Assembly (NCBI GenBank): GCA_017506865.1
Contig: JAFCMP010000541.1
Location: forward strand, 496,001 to 560,000
DNA length: 64,000 nucleotides
DNA from: Tribonema minus
Lineage: Eukaryota > Sar > Xanthophyceae > Tribonematales > Tribonemataceae
Direction: 5' to 3'
Shown: positions 1 to 13,354 of the stretch, piece by piece
How the letters are laid out: each line of letters opens with the position of its first letter
How positions within the stretch are numbered: position 1 is the first letter of the stretch
Position numbers and translations under genes: made by a program
Notes under the pieces: generated by a model
Told to the model about the DNA's origin: nothing
Seen by the model: the letters and a program-made list of their open reading frames with translations, nothing else
Databases searched by the model: none

Positions 1-307
1 TAATACTTCTCGCTTGGTGTCATGCTGGCCAAAATCAAAGCCCATGCATGCATAGTCACTGTCGCATTTTTCACAATCATTAATGGAAACGAATCAAAAG
101 ATCGTAGAGCTCTAGGTGACAAAGGATGGTTAGCCGCAATTAATAATACACATACCTATAGGCAGTCTTTACACAAGACACTGTCAGCACGGTGATACGT
201 GCTGTCATTACATGTGCATTGCAAGATAAATAATACTTCTCACTTGGTGTCATGCTGGCCAAAATCAACGCCCATGCATGCATAGTCACTGCCGCATTTT
301 TCACAAT
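1..307. repeat. Direct repeat upstream of an ankyrin exon
   Basis: A block at 1-83 is repeated with few changes at 231-307. Both begin TAATACTTCTC and share the stretch around GCCCATGCATGCATAGTCACT. The period is 230 bp. The second copy ends about 30 bp before the splice acceptor at 338, so the repeat lies in intron sequence of the left ankyrin gene. It fits the local pattern of tandem duplication close to splice junctions, although no exon part of the unit is visible here because the window starts inside it. Confidence 0.8.
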
Positions 308-3300
308 TCTGCTGCATGTCTCCCTCTATACCTCATAGGTTTTGCAGTGGATCCATGCAAGGCGACCATATCCGCGGAAAAGCTACGTGCCCGTTGCTGC
401 CGCTGAGCATGGGCATTTGGACATATTAGAGGTGAGAAACGGCGGGTAAAGTACATGGAAGTGCTCCTCCCATATGCTCCAGCCTTGCTAGCTCACTGGC
501 AGGCCTGCAATATGTTGACTTGTACTAAGCAGTGCAGTTGACTAATTTGAGCGATTTGCGCCTCTGGAGTAAGGTGGTCTTTTATCGCATTTTTCCAAGC
601 CCATGAGGGAACTCTAGCTCTGTGAATCTCCTGGTCTTTGGTTTTCATGATGAGATGCTGCTCCATCGGCATGTTGCAACATTTGACCATAGCTGCAGCA
701 TGTGCCCCCGCCCCCCCGTCCCCCCCCCCCATGGATAGCAAATGCTGGGTCAAAGTGGCGGTTGCTTTCGTTGACCTCGATGAGCTGGCAGGCTGACCTG
801 CCAGTGGGCGGACTTTGTTCTGTGGGAGTTCTTCATGAAGTGAAACGTCAATGCACAGACACCCTTTGCAGCCATACACACATAGTTTGCCGTGTTGCAG
901 ACATGCTTTGCAGCTATGCCACTTACACACTTGGCACCATTATGAGATGAGGTATTTCGAATGCCGCGGCGACACAAACGCTTAACCCGCAATTGTTGGC
1001 TCACTGGTTGAGCTCGTGACGTATTGTGCACGAAATGACAAGGTCGCTTGAAAGTTGTGATTTTTTTGATGTTATCAGATGCTATTTGCGGCAACGCTCA
1101 AGGTGGTCACCATTCACATATTGTCACAAGTACTGCACACAGATACTTTCTGTGAAACTCTTATGGCAGAAATTGTGGATGCATGCGCTCCAGCGCGCCA
1201 GTGCTTGAAGTGTAAGCCGAAACATATCTGTCCATCTGAGCCTGTGTGTGAGCGCGCGACTGATGCGGGGCCCCGAAGTTTGTCAAAAGCGGCTGAAGCC
1301 ACGCTTGCCCAATGCTGCTTGCGACTGCTGTCCTTGCCATGCCAGCCAACACGCCCTCGCACACATGTCACCTTCTGCAGTGGTTCGTCCTGGAAGAACC
1401 CATCTATCAACGCGAGGTCGGCGCGGGCATGGTGCCGTCTGAGTGCATGGTGGGCGCAGCCGGCGGCGGCCACATTCACGTAATGCAGTGGATACACAGT
1501 AAGTACACCCGGAACGGGACCCGCATGCTAGAGGCGGAGTCGTACAGGGTGTGCGAGAAGGCGGCGCAGTGCGGCCAGTTGAAGGTGGGGCCGCGCGCCG
1601 CATGCCGCAAGCGCTGTGTATATGGCTCTGTTTGATTTCACATGGTATTACTTGAAGTACCACATGCCATTGATGTGACTGCATGCATCTTGGTATAGTG
1701 CAAGTGCGCGCATGTTTGCTCTTCATATCATTCATGCAGGTGCATTCATCATGGTACAAGCTGCATGCAATCGTGGTGCAAGCCGCATGCAAGGGCATTG
1801 ATGACACCTGGGCGCTTATACACAGCATGTGTACACCAAAAACCTTCTCAGTACGCAGTGCATGCATGCCAGCCGGAGCCATGGTCTTTCCTCGAGACCC
1901 TGTGCGACTTCATCCATCTGCTATCCCCATTAATCTTCTGCGTATGTGTGTGTATGTACTGAGAAAGTTCTTGGTGTACATGTGCTATGTTGCTTCCGAA
2001 GCATGTTTTCAGTACGGAAGCATGTTGTGACATATGGCTTTCTTTTAGAGTTTCTATGGGATGCGATGGAAATAGGACTGGCACGGCAACTCTGACCTGT
2101 AGAGCTCGATGACGACCAGCGTCAGACAATGCGGCCGCAAGGGCTGTGCCATCAACAGTACGTCTGTTGTTCACGCTTGCAGAGCTCATCCATATCACCT
2201 GTTTTATGTTAGCAAAGTGCTGCGGCAATTGGCCAGGAGTCAAACAGTGCACCATATTTAATTATTTTCTTAGGGTTTGGGTTAGGGTTAGGTTCCTGTG
2301 CTTAACTTTACTAAGTATTGGCAACGGCATTAGTCCCAGTACTGGCAGCACCGCAACTATACTCCAGAGTTGCCACGTGATGGCAAAAGCCATCGCGCAA
2401 GAATAACTTGAATACTTCTTGATTGTCCCCCACTGCAGAACAAGTGACTAAACCTCGACCGCATACGCGTTTTCTATTGGCCAAGTGTGCCTGCTAGACA
2501 GCGTCTACATTGCATACCATAAAACCGGGTGAGGGTCTGTGTCGAACTGCCAGCTGTACGTGTTGTTACACCACCACCACTTAGGTGTTGCATGACGACG
2601 AACGCGGTCACCGTGACTGGTGCTGTGTTGCAGGCTCTCGTGTGGCTGAGGACTCAGCGCATTGGCGATACTCCGAGGTATTCATGGGACGAGTCCGTCG
2701 TCACGGCTGCCGCGCGTTTCGGACGGTGCGTGGTTTTCAGCAATACATTTGACGTGCAGGCACGCATCACACTGGCCCTGGGGGTTGCCAGTACTACAAA
2801 GAGTTGCTCTTTTTCAGCACAATGGTGTTCCTACCGTGTTGCCATTCTTGTGGACCATTGCTGTCCATGATGCTTCAGCACTGTACACCTGACAAAGCGC
2901 AGTGCATCATGATGCGGGGGTGTGAATTGTTCAGGTCACTTTCTGACAGATGACAGGTCGTGACCATTATGTTGCGCTCAGCAAAAGTTGTGTGGCTGAG
3001 ATTTGACGCTGGTGCAATTCAACGTCTGCGGCAAGTTTCATGGAGCAGGCAGGGCAGAACGCATGCGTGCCCTTCACATTTGTTTTTGCCCCGCAGCTTG
3101 CCACAATTACAAACCATAAAGTCGCGGGTAGACTATAGTTGAAGGATTGTTGTAATGCTGCAAGTATTACAATCCAACTTGGCAGTTGCAGTAGTTGGAG
3201 TGATGCATGACACAAACAGAAGTAAGCACGTCCATTCCGTACTGTGCCAAAATATGGCTATGAACCACCAGCAGTCAATCCAATACTAATGTCAATTGAC

Positions 3301-3860
3301 TTAAGTAGCAGCTCCTGAAATGAACACAAACCAGCACAGGCCCTCAAGCAATCCTGCACTGTGGTACACATGGTATAGAAGCGATGACGTGCGCGTATAC
3401 CTATATATTCAAGCCTTGCATCTCCTAACAACTCTTTTGCTACACCTTGCTTCGGTGATCAGAAAACAATCGTCATCGCTCATGCTGTAGGACACGTCAT
3501 GCTGCTCCCAAGGCGCTATTTTTAGTCGTGCGCTCGATGCCTCATGAGCAACATTCATCCCCTTCTACGCATGTACAACGTCTGCTGACTGTCGCGCAGT
3601 TTGGAGGTGCTGCAGTGGGCATTCCAGCATGGAGCACCTGTATCCATGGTCAACGCGTGCTACGCTGCCGCGCAGCGCGGCGAGCTGGCCGCGTTGAAGG
3701 TCAGCGCGCAACAAGTGCCTCAAACATATGTGCATATATGCTGCTCGCTTCCATGCCTGACACAACGCGGGAGAACTGTGTGACTATTTATGCCATTGAG
3801 AGTCCAGATAGCATATAGTCCCTTGTCACCTAGACCTCTACGATCTTTTGATTCGTTTTC
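86..3860. repeat. Inverted 40-bp repeat pair (86-128 and 3820-3860)
   Basis: The sequence around 86-128 (core CGAATCAAAAGATCGTAGAG) recurs in inverted orientation at 3820-3860, with one or two mismatches over roughly 40 bp. The arms are 3.7 kb apart and enclose four inferred exons, so they are unlikely to be the two ends of a single mobile element. Two solo termini of one MITE family in opposite orientation is the simpler reading. No target-site duplication was found. Confidence 0.6.
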
Positions 3861-6800
3861 ATATAGTATACTGTATTAGTGTCACTTCTCAGACCGGGCA
3901 TGAAGACGGGTAGGGACTCGTACTACTGTAGGCGTTGCTCTGACACATTCAGCGGCTACAGGCTCCTGAAACACCTAAGGTACAAGAAGTCATCGTATTC
4001 TGCTTCACACTAGAATGCATCGTATTTTGCCCTGTAGCCAGTGCTGATTGCCGTGCAATTTTGCACCAGCCGCAGACGTGTTGACCGTGCAGTACAGCAT
4101 ACAACATCCCCTCTTTGTCAGTGTACATTAATTACCTCCGCTTGAGCGGCGGAAACCCTATGAATGAGGGGCGGAAACCCTATGAAAAACTCAGTGTACC
4201 AGACCACTACCTCAACGAACAAGTTCCCATGTGTTGAATGTGCTTGTTTTAGCAGCTGCTGCAACACTGCTGATATGAACACACATCTTTCGTACGAGCC
4301 GCTTGCATACCCCAGCATGGCATGCATGCCCATGTACTTCAACGCAGTATGGTTTTGAGAAGTTAGGTGCAACTTTTCCTGGCTGTTCCCTCAAGGCTTC
4401 AATGCTTGCAGTATGGCCTTGGACTGATGGTCTACGAGTCAGCATGTGGCGTGTATGCACGTATGGGGCCTTAATCAGCGCAAGTAACACACGCATGTTG
4501 AGCACCGTATCCTTGTTGACGTGAAGGGGCATGCTGAGCACCGTGTCCTCTTGACGCGGGGGAATCTTGTCCCATGTGCCTCGCCCGTGTGTTTGCGGGT
4601 CTTATGTGCTCCATGCCGGTATGGCCTTTCACCCCCCCTCTCAATCACTTTGCCTTCTTCTAATCTATGCGGGGATCCTAATCGCCATTGCCTGCGCTTA
4701 GATACAAAAGACGCTACTGCATGACCCGCCCCTCAGCACATTGCAATCTTCACATATGTAGCACCTGGCAGGAGTTTACAACGGGCCACTGACAGCCTGT
4801 GTCAAGCTGCTCTGAGCTCACCATCATGCCCAACAGCAACTTCCAGGGCGCCGCCGTCAACTGATTGTCATACCCCAGCCATCCTGAAAATGCAGCTGCT
4901 GCATGCTCACAAAGAAGGCACACGTGCTTGCGCCAGCAGCACCTGCCAAGCCGCCGTCATGCCTGACAGCAACTGCCAACCTAAGCTGCCATCGTAAGCT
5001 GTGCGCCCAGGTGTTGTCGATACAACGCATCTCCGAGTCGGTAGTGTTGTGCAGCTCGGCAGTAATGTACAGATGCGTTGTATCGGCAATACCTGGGCGC
5101 ACAGAGCTAACTGCCGCACCTCTGCGGCCGTCCACCCCACAAACGCAGCTGCTCCACGCTCACGACAAAGATGAATTTCCATGGCATCCGGATCTCGCCG
5201 AAGATGACGCAGAGAGCGGTTGCCCTCAGACCGTGCAGTGGCTGCTGGACAGCGGGTGCCCGTGGGACGTTGACGCCTGCTGCAGGGTGGCCACCGAGCA
5301 CAGCAGCTGCGGGGTGCTGATGCTGCTGCAGGAGCGGGAAGTGACGCTCCCTCGGGACCTCTGCGACGTGGCGTGGGAGCGCGACCTTATGGGATATTCA
5401 CGTGAGCCTATAGATCGGGCGCCACAGTGCACTGTTTCTGCCACCGCTGCGGATGCCACAGTGTGTGAAATAGTTGTAGTAATAGATGAAGAGTGAGGTG
5501 TGCTAGCTCTGTGCGGGGAGTGGTGACGCGCACATTCCCTGATTTAACCGAAGGATATTCAAAACTTTGCGGCAATGTGGTCACCCAACGCACTACGCAT
5601 TCTTCAGTTTGTTGCAGCCAACACCGCCGGACAGCGTAGAATTTCATCAGCCAGGCGGATTTTATGATCATTGTTATACACATAGCAGTGATGAGCCAGA
5701 AGCGTGAAGCGTATGATGAGCTGTGCAGGTGTTTTGCTGTGCGCGTGCACCTAAAAAAAGCAACTATGAAGTGTCATGGTTGCGAGCATCCTTTGGACAA
5801 GTGTCAAGTCATCAAGTCACGTGCAGGTATGGTCGTGGCTATGATTGCGTCTATGTTGTCATCACGCTCTGTGTCCTACACTGAGGCATAGCATCCATGC
5901 TGAGCTTTGCCGCCGGCGCTGCGCAACATGCCTGCAGGTGGCTCTACCAGCAGGGATGTCCTGTGAGCAAGCAGCTGGAGCATGACATCGTGCGCTCTGG
6001 CGACCAAGACATTCTTGCACGCTTGCTCGAGAGAGGCCACAAATTCCACGACGGCGGACGGCACGCTTGCGACGTGGCCGTTGCATATGATCAGGTGAGC
6101 ACTGCTGCGGCAGATACCGAAGTTCGCCGGACTGTGCTTTGCATGCATCTTGCTGCTGCCATTGCTGATTAATCTGAGCCGTGCTGCAAGCGATGCAGAG
6201 ACAAGTCTGCGCTACGTGGCACGAGAAGTGGATGATGAAAATATGGTTCACAAAGAGCGAAGCGTGGCTGGGTGTTGAAGGGCACAAGGCCGCCGTGCTC
6301 ATGCACTCAATTCACGGGCACGAGCACCAGATGTTGTCCAGGTCAGATGCCTGGTGCACAAATGTGGTTAAGGGCTGACTGTTGCAGGCGCATCGCCACT
6401 GTGCTTATGCACTGAACTTGAAGTCAGGCGCATTTCACAGGCTCGGTCATTGAATCTGATGTTTCAGACATTGGCTGCAGGCTAACACAATGTATGCATG
6501 CATGTCGCGATGGCGCTTCTGGCTGATCTGATGTAGTTCTTTTGTAAAGTAGCTTTCTAGCAACCTGCATGAAGCGAAGTGATGAGAGACCCTCAGGGAC
6601 TGTGAGACCTCTAGGCCTCCCCTGATGCTGTCCATGGGCGCGTCATATTGATGACCACAACTAAACTGTATGGCTTCTACTTTCAAGTACATATGTCTTC
6701 ACAGATACCATCATAAATCACCCTCATCTGAGTGTACACTTCGTGGCACTGTGGCAAGAGATCTGTGGCTTGGAATTTCAAAGTAAGAGCCACACCTGAT

Positions 6801-9227
6801 TGGGGCATCAGGAGTATCATTTCCATCCACCCTGGCCAAGTTGTCAACTGCACCCCTCATTGGCTGCCACCATACTTGTACTTCATTACATGTGTCCAAC
6901 GACATCGTACATCTGGCCATGTAGCACACATGTCTGCGCTCTGATGGCGCACCTGCTGCCTTGTTTAGCATGAAAGAGGACCGGGAGTGTCGAGTTGAGT
7001 GTTGAACAAGGCTATTGCCATTCATTGGAGCCCCTTTGCCACGAGCTGCATTGGCGAACTTGCTGCCGCAATAGCTCTACAAGCTTTTGTTTCGTTATCA
7101 TATATATATACAAAATAGTGCATGAGCCGATCTACGTGTGTGCGCGTCAAGAGGCACGGTGACATAACGTGACGTGTTGCATGATGTCTGTACTCCATTA
7201 ACGGCGCAGGCACACATCATCGACTGGCTCAAAGACGCACGCATATACCGCCCCAACAAGAAGACTATGGCGGCAGCGGTCGCGGTGGGGGCCGTGCAGG
7301 CCGTGCAGTCCCTGGTGTACAAGGGCTGCCCGTGGGACAATCCTGTGATTTTAACAGCAGCTTTTGAGGGGCATCTGGACATCCTCCAGTTCCTGTACTC
7401 ATGCCTGCCGCATGGGTGAGTGCGTGCGGCAAGTTGGACAGAAGTTGTCAGGGCTCCCTCACGCTTGCTTTCATGTCCGGCAATCAATTTGGTCTCCGCA
7501 GCAGCAGCAGCTGCTTGCACGAAAGTTTACCTAAGAAAATCACGTACCTCCAAGTACAGTACTGCAGACCGCAGCTGGAGTGTCCGCTGGAATGCATGCG
7601 CACACCAGTGACATCCGAGTGGCGTAAGACCATTGAAGGTTATCTCTTTCACGACTGATCTCATGCATATACGTGTGGCTGCGAGCGCACACATACTCCA
7701 AACCAATGAAATACTCGACCAGCCTTCAAAACTGTGCTCAAGGCCTGTGTTGTGTGTCTCAGCGCAGCATGAATGCCAGGTCAAGACATTTGTTGCCGCA
7801 CAAAATTATGATGCCTTTAGATCCCTAGCATCATTAGCGCAGTTGCAGAGGTCAAATCACCACTGGATCACGAAGGTGCAGCTCATTGCTCAGCACGTTG
7901 GGATGGCGGTGCTGGGAATACTGCAACCGCTCTTGACACACTACATGTGGAGATTTTGGAAGCATATCGGCCAAGTGCCCTATTCGGCAGCGTGTCTGCG
8001 CATATGGTGTTGTAGAGCCAGCCTCTCTTGGAGCCTTGGTTGGTTGCCGGTACAAGTGTTTGAGTACTTGTTTGTTCAACTTGCCACAGCAGACGACAAG
8101 CCACCAGACAGTGTCCGGTTCATGACTCTTTTTGCCTCGGCGCTTCTGGCTGTCGGTTGTGCGACGGGACGTGCAGGGAACACGACGCTGACATACGCGC
8201 GCAAGCAGCCGCAGCTGGCAGGCTCGCAGTGCTGCAGTGGGCGCGGCGAGAGGGCCTCGCGTGGGACGAGCGTGTATGCCGCGAGGCGCACAGCAACGGC
8301 CACATGGACGTGCTGCAGTACGCACTGGGCGAGGGCTGCGCCTGCAACGACTCTGCCATGCGCGTCTTAGAGCGGCATGAGGATGTGGGTGCGGTGCCTT
8401 GGTGCCACAACGTGCTTGCTGCACCAAGTTTTCTGCCGGCGTCATGACGAAGCAGCACCTGTGCGATCTTGTTTGGCAAATGAATGCTCATGAAGAAACA
8501 TAGGGTGTGTGCTCATTGTGTGCTGATGAATGTAGGTCGTGTACTTTTAGCACAATAGGGTCGGCGATATCATAGACGCATGTCCTAGCACAAAGTAAGC
8601 ACACGCGCAGCAACGATTTGTATGTCTGCGTCAGGGTTACCTCAGGACCACCTATGTTCTGATGCAACCACCGCGTCACCATGAACCAGCTTCGATTCTC
8701 TGCGGGCCAAAAATGATTCTTTCCCCACCCTTTCTTTCTGTACCTGCATGACCTCATGTTGACTTATATCATTGCAGGTGATGGAGTGGCGTCAACAGGA
8801 ACTGCAGCGCGCCCGCGAAGAGGCAGAGCGGCGTGAGGAAGAGGCCCATCAGAAGGAGCTTGCGCAGCTGCGCGCCAGCTGCTCCTGCGAAACCTATTTC
8901 TGCTATGTACGCTACCTGCCAGTACAGCCTGTGACGGCTGCGCTTCCTGGCGTCGCTGCGCGCGCACGTGCAGCGCTACGACGGAGCGAACGCACAGTTC
9001 CCTCCACTGTTCGCCAGATGCAGGTGCTCAATCTGGAACTGATACAGGGCGGCATAACTGCACTGGGCGCAGAGGAAATTGCGGGCACCGGACACCGCAT
9101 GCGAAAATGGGTGCAACCAGGGCTTCTCCCCAAGCGCTGTGCGTCGCTTGCAATAGTAACATGTCTGCCCTCTGCTAAAAGGGCGTTGGCGAATTGCGCA
9201 AGCATGATTTTTTTAAGTTCCGCATAG
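339..9227 (+). CDS. Ankyrin-repeat protein, left tandem copy (5' end outside the window)
   Basis: Inferred exons are 339-431, 1381-1584, 2634-2725, 3600-3699, 5149-5401, 5938-6094, 7210-7415, 8177-8381 and 8778-9227. Each encodes divergent ankyrin units of the kind common in algae and oomycetes, for example AAAEHGHLDILE, LEVLQWAFQHGAP, TVQWLLDSGCPWDVDACC and AVLQWARREGLAWDE. The last exon is a charged coiled coil followed by a Cys-rich SCSCETYFCYV stretch. Exon order, phases and most lengths match the right copy at 9893-19929. Phases agree at every junction except one: exon 5149-5401 is one base short of the length needed before its only plausible donor. Exon 8177-8381 is followed by GATGTG where the paralogue has a GTGCGC donor. 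The gene may therefore be damaged or use unusual splicing. Ankyrin arrays bind protein partners; no specific partner can be inferred. The F-box-like first exons expected from the paralogue would lie to the left. Confidence 0.72.
3900..4013 (+). other. Small ORF with a half C2H2 zinc-finger motif
   Basis: An ATG-started frame of 37 codons contains YYCRRCSDTFSGYRLLKHLR, which is C-x2-C-x11-H with the usual aromatic and leucine positions of a C2H2 finger. The second histidine is missing. It lies in an intron of the left ankyrin gene. It could be a decayed fragment of a zinc-finger gene or a chance match. No splice context supports it as an exon. Confidence 0.2.
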
Positions 9228-9892
9228 GTCATCAAGTGCGTTGCAACTGCTGTTGCAATTGGTGGCAGCTGTGCACTGTTGCTCGGGCAGCGTGATTATG
9301 CGCGTGCTGTGTCCTCAGCGGCGGAGGTTCTTACACGCGGGGTTGCGGATCAGATGTGCTGGACTTGCAATCGAGCACATGCGCTTCTCTAGGCCCTGCT
9401 TGAAGAGGCTTAACATTTTGGAAAACCTGTGGTAATATCCATTGCATAAGGAAATGATGTCACTTACTAAAAGTATTCTTGAGGGCTGACTGCGTGTGTC
9501 CAGCTCTTGTGCTCTTGTCTGGTGGCTTGTCGTTCGTTCTTTTAGCGGCGAAGGCTTGCGGTGTGCATGGGTGCTTGAGGGCCGCCTCCTCTTGACCTGC
9601 AGGCCGATTAAGCAAAACAATGTGAACAGCCTGTCGTCCGGCCCTGAGATCCTGATTAGAGTCAGCGGACTTTGCACAGACGATTCCAGAAGGTGATGTT
9701 GAGGCTCGAAGGCTCGATCGAGAAGACGCCGAGTCAAAGCTTGGACACCATCACGCGCAGATCCAATCCGATGTTCGCGTGAGCTGGATGATGTTCAGCT
9801 ACGATCTTCAACTCGTTTGAAATTGGCGCCTTGAAGTTGTGGCCTCGTTGGTGAGAGAGCAAAGACGCAGCGACACACAGGCAGATTGCGCG
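9228..9892. other. Intergenic spacer between the tandem ankyrin genes
   Basis: I see no convincing coding sequence, RNA gene or mobile element in this 0.66-kb spacer. It should contain the promoter of the right-hand ankyrin gene, but no TATA-like or other core element stands out. A 9839 ATG in frame with the 9893 start would extend the right-hand protein by 18 residues. Confidence 0.4.
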
Positions 9893-11272
9893 ATGAAGAC
9901 CTTGGAAACCTACTTTGAGAAAGTTGAGCCTGCTGCAAAGCCCAAACGACGACGGAAGAAGACTGCGAAGCGAGCGACCGGGGTAAGCAACAGCAGAGCT
10001 CTGATTGCCTCTGAGCATGATCATGGGTTTATCGTGCTACTGGACAGGTGAAAGCAGTCCTTGCCGGGTGTCTTTTGGCGGCAGGACCTGTCAATTGTAC
10101 AAAAGCGTGTTTTTGGCAGACATGATTGGTGGGCAACAGAACAGGACCCGACTCAGGCAGCGACGGACCCAATGCTGCGTTTTCCATTCTTGCTTAAAAA
10201 AAACAACCAGCGATTGATTCTTGCACTGTCTGACTTCTGGCAGACCGGCACCTCATGCACACCATGCTGCGCACTGCTAGCCTAAGAACTTGAGGTTTGA
10301 CCACCTGCGCTGAGTGCTGCGCCGCTCCCGCTTACCTCTCATGCCAGCCCCTCCAACTGGAGCCCGCCACATGGGAGCACTGCGTCAGCTTCCTCGAGGG
10401 GCACTACCTGCACTGCGGCCTCATCAACACGGAGCTCCGCAGCATCTACCTCGACCTGTTCTCGTGGGACACCTACACGTTCACCGAGAACGCGTGCGCG
10501 ACCGTGGCGTTCGCCGCGCACGCCTGCAACTTTGGCCTGCTCAAGCGCAAGGCGCTGATGCACGCGGCGGCTGCGGTCGCGCCGGTGGAGGTGCTGGACT
10601 ATCTGGAGAAGCGTCTCAATGATGAGGCGTACATCAGCTGGATCAGCTCCAAAATGGCGGCGGCAGCGGCTGCTTGCGGCAGAGTTGATGTGAGTGCAGT
10701 CGATGATGCTCAACCTTGGCTTTATCAAGGCCTGCTTGTCCATGAAACCATGTCGTCAGTTTTACAATGTCAAAGCAGAGTCGAAGTTGACTATGGTGTC
10801 TGGCGCAGCAGGCCACAAGAAACCTGCGCACAGCAGGCCACTCACGAGTTCAATGTTCAGATTGACCCAGTAGGGCCCAGAGCTCAGAGACCATGGTGTG
10901 CCAGTGATCTGCTTGCTGTGCAATTGCTGTGCTAGCCCGGCCTTGCTGGTGATTCCCACTTTGGTGCCTGCTGCTGTGCCAACTTGCGCCTAGTCACCCA
11001 CATCAATTCAATCAGGCGTTGGCCGCAGCAACACGAGAATGGCCATGCAGACAAGCAGCAAAACGGCAATGCTTAGCGACGGCAAATGCTACCTTCAACA
11101 TACCTATGCTCATGTGTGCTTTATTGCAATGTACACGTACGTACGTTTCATTGCTCATTTCGCTCTGCCCCCCACCCCGCGGCGGAGCAGGTACTGGCCT
11201 GGATTCACAAGAGGGAGGGGTCCTTGTGGAGCACTAAGGCCCCCGTCGCCGCTGCTGAGAATGGCCACTTGG

Positions 11273-11660
11273 GCGCTCTCAAGGTTGGTGCTTCAGATAC
11301 CTGTGCTAGGGACGTTGTGTGACGGGTTAGGTCAGGGTGACGGTTAGGGTTACCGTTCAAGTTCGAGGAAGTTGCTTCAAATTCTTGAGAGTTGACGTAC
11401 CTGATGTACATGAGGGACATGCCACGCTTGAGGTACTTCAACAAACTTGCTTCAGATACCTGAGCTAGGGACGTTGTGCGAAGGGTTAGGCTAGGATCAG
11501 GTTCAGTTTAGGTTAGGTTTAGGCTAGGCTAGGGTTAGGTTAGGATTAGGGTGAGGGTGGAGGTTACGCTCTCAAGGTCGGTACTTCACATAGTTGAGAG
11601 TTGAGGTACCTGATGTACACGAGGGACATGCCACGCTTGAGGTACGTCAATGAACTTGAG
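11273..11660 (+). repeat. Duplicated exon-3 donor region and flanking intron, ~200-bp unit
   Basis: The end of exon 3 (GCTCTCAAG followed by GTTGGTGCTTCAGATACC) is echoed at about 11569-11577 as GCTCTCAAG plus GTCGG. The sequence TTGAGAGTTGA...GGGACATGCCACGCTTGAGG occurs at about 11394 and again at 11594. CTTCAGATACCTG.GCTAGGGACG occurs near 11292 and 11450. TTAGGG-like strings lie between the copies. This is a tandem duplication running across the 3' end of exon 3 into its intron. Confidence 0.7.
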
Positions 11661-12278
11661 CCGGCAGTGCTCAGCATGGCACAGGAGCATGCGACGCGCA
11701 TGACGTCTGCGTACTCAGAGTGCAGCAGGCGTTGGTCCAAACCCACTTTTGTGAGCGAGCAGCGCTGGCAAACTCAGAAGAAGCATGACATTTTGAGGGC
11801 GAGGGAGAAGACGTTTTTGTGTACTTTTGAGATCTGATCTGGGTCTCTTGGCGTGTACAATACCCCTATGAGATGTACAGTATTTACAAGTATCCATTCC
11901 GTGGGAAGTCAGATGTGTATCTAGCCTTGTAGTTGAGATACGATACGTATTTGCGATATGTTGAGTGCAATGGCAGGGGGGTCAGCAGAGCATGTTACTG
12001 TTTTTGGTGCCGCCAATCAACAACCAACGCGTCTTGAAGTGCCAGATGGCTGCACGAGTTGCCCCAGCCCCCCCTCTCCCCCCTGCGTGCTCGCACACAA
12101 CCTCCGTTGATGGCACTCACAGTGGCGCACAACGCACAGCACGCACGAGCGCGCCCCCGGCGCCTCAACTTCAAGTCTTCGCTGCGCGTGCCGCACCTTT
12201 GAAGTTGACCCCCCCTCCCCCCCACGCTGCGAACGCGGCAACGGTCCTCATCGCCGCTGCCTCACGCTCCCGCCTGAT

Positions 12279-12322
12279 TGATTCATTGATTCAATCAATC
12301 AATGAGTCGATCAATCAATGAT
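12279..12322. repeat. TGATT/AATCA simple-sequence tract
   Basis: About 44 bases consist almost entirely of TGATT and its complement AATCA, in both orientations, so the strand can fold on itself. It lies in the intron before ankyrin exon 4, just upstream of the partial exon copy at 12366. Confidence 0.75.
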
Positions 12323-12348
12323 TGATGGACAGATTCGCGCGGCCACTG

Positions 12349-13323
12349 CCGCCGCCGCTGCGCAGTGGCTGTACGCCCAAGCCGACCTGCTCTACAGCAT
12401 AATTGACTGATTTGCCGCCGGTGCTGCCACCGCTACCGCCGCTGCCGCTGCCGCCGCTGCGCAGTGGCTGTACGCCAAGGCCGACCTGCTCTACAGCAGC
12501 TCCGCGCGCAAGGGCCTGGGCGAGTGCCTGGCGGCGGCGGCCGGCGGCCCGTCACGTGCGCGTGATGGAGTGGGTGCACGATGACGCGCTGCCGGAGGCG
12601 CGCGTGAAGCTGGAGCGGGGGGAAGAGCACGCGGCGTGCGCGTGAACGCGGCGGCGTTCAACCAGCTTGAGGTACCCTTTTTATCAATAAAAGCTTCTAT
12701 ACCATGTACATGTAGATGCTGTACTGCTTTATACTAATTTAAAAAGTGATGGAGTGGGTGCGCGACGACGCGCTGCGGGAGGCGTGCGTAAAGCTGGAGC
12801 GGGGGGAGGAGCACGCGGCGTGCGCGCTTGCGGCGGCGTTCAACCAGCTTGAGGTACCCTTTTTTTTTATAAAGAAGCTTCTGTATAAAGAAGTTTTCAT
12901 TAGTTGAACTTATCACTAAAAAAGCAACACGTTTGTGAACAAATGGAATTGTAGTGGGTGCGCGACGACGCGCTGCGGGAGGCACGACTGGAGCTCGAGC
13001 GGGGGGAGGAGCACGCGGCGTGTGCGCGCGTGGCGGCGTCCGTGGCGGCGTCCAACCAGCTTGAGGCACTCTTTTTGTCATAGAAGTAGTACAAGTTTCT
13101 ATACATGAAAAATTCAAATATATACTGCGAAGTATATTTTTTTGTTGCTAAGCTGATAGTCTAGATTTGTTTCCTAGAGTAGTAATATGTAAATGTAGAC
13201 TGGGTGTTTCTCAATACAGATTGAAACTGAAATTAATACCAAAGTTTGGTTGCGGACCGCACACGCCTACTCGAGTTCTGTGCACTCCTCATCAAGACGG
13301 GGTTGTTGTCAGGGCTTGCTGGT

Positions 13324-13354
<31 letters not shown>

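Noticed and set aside
12279..12322. Replication origin or att site at the TGATT/AATCA tract
   Set aside because: It is simple sequence next to a tandem exon copy, and no supporting features such as flanking duplications are seen.
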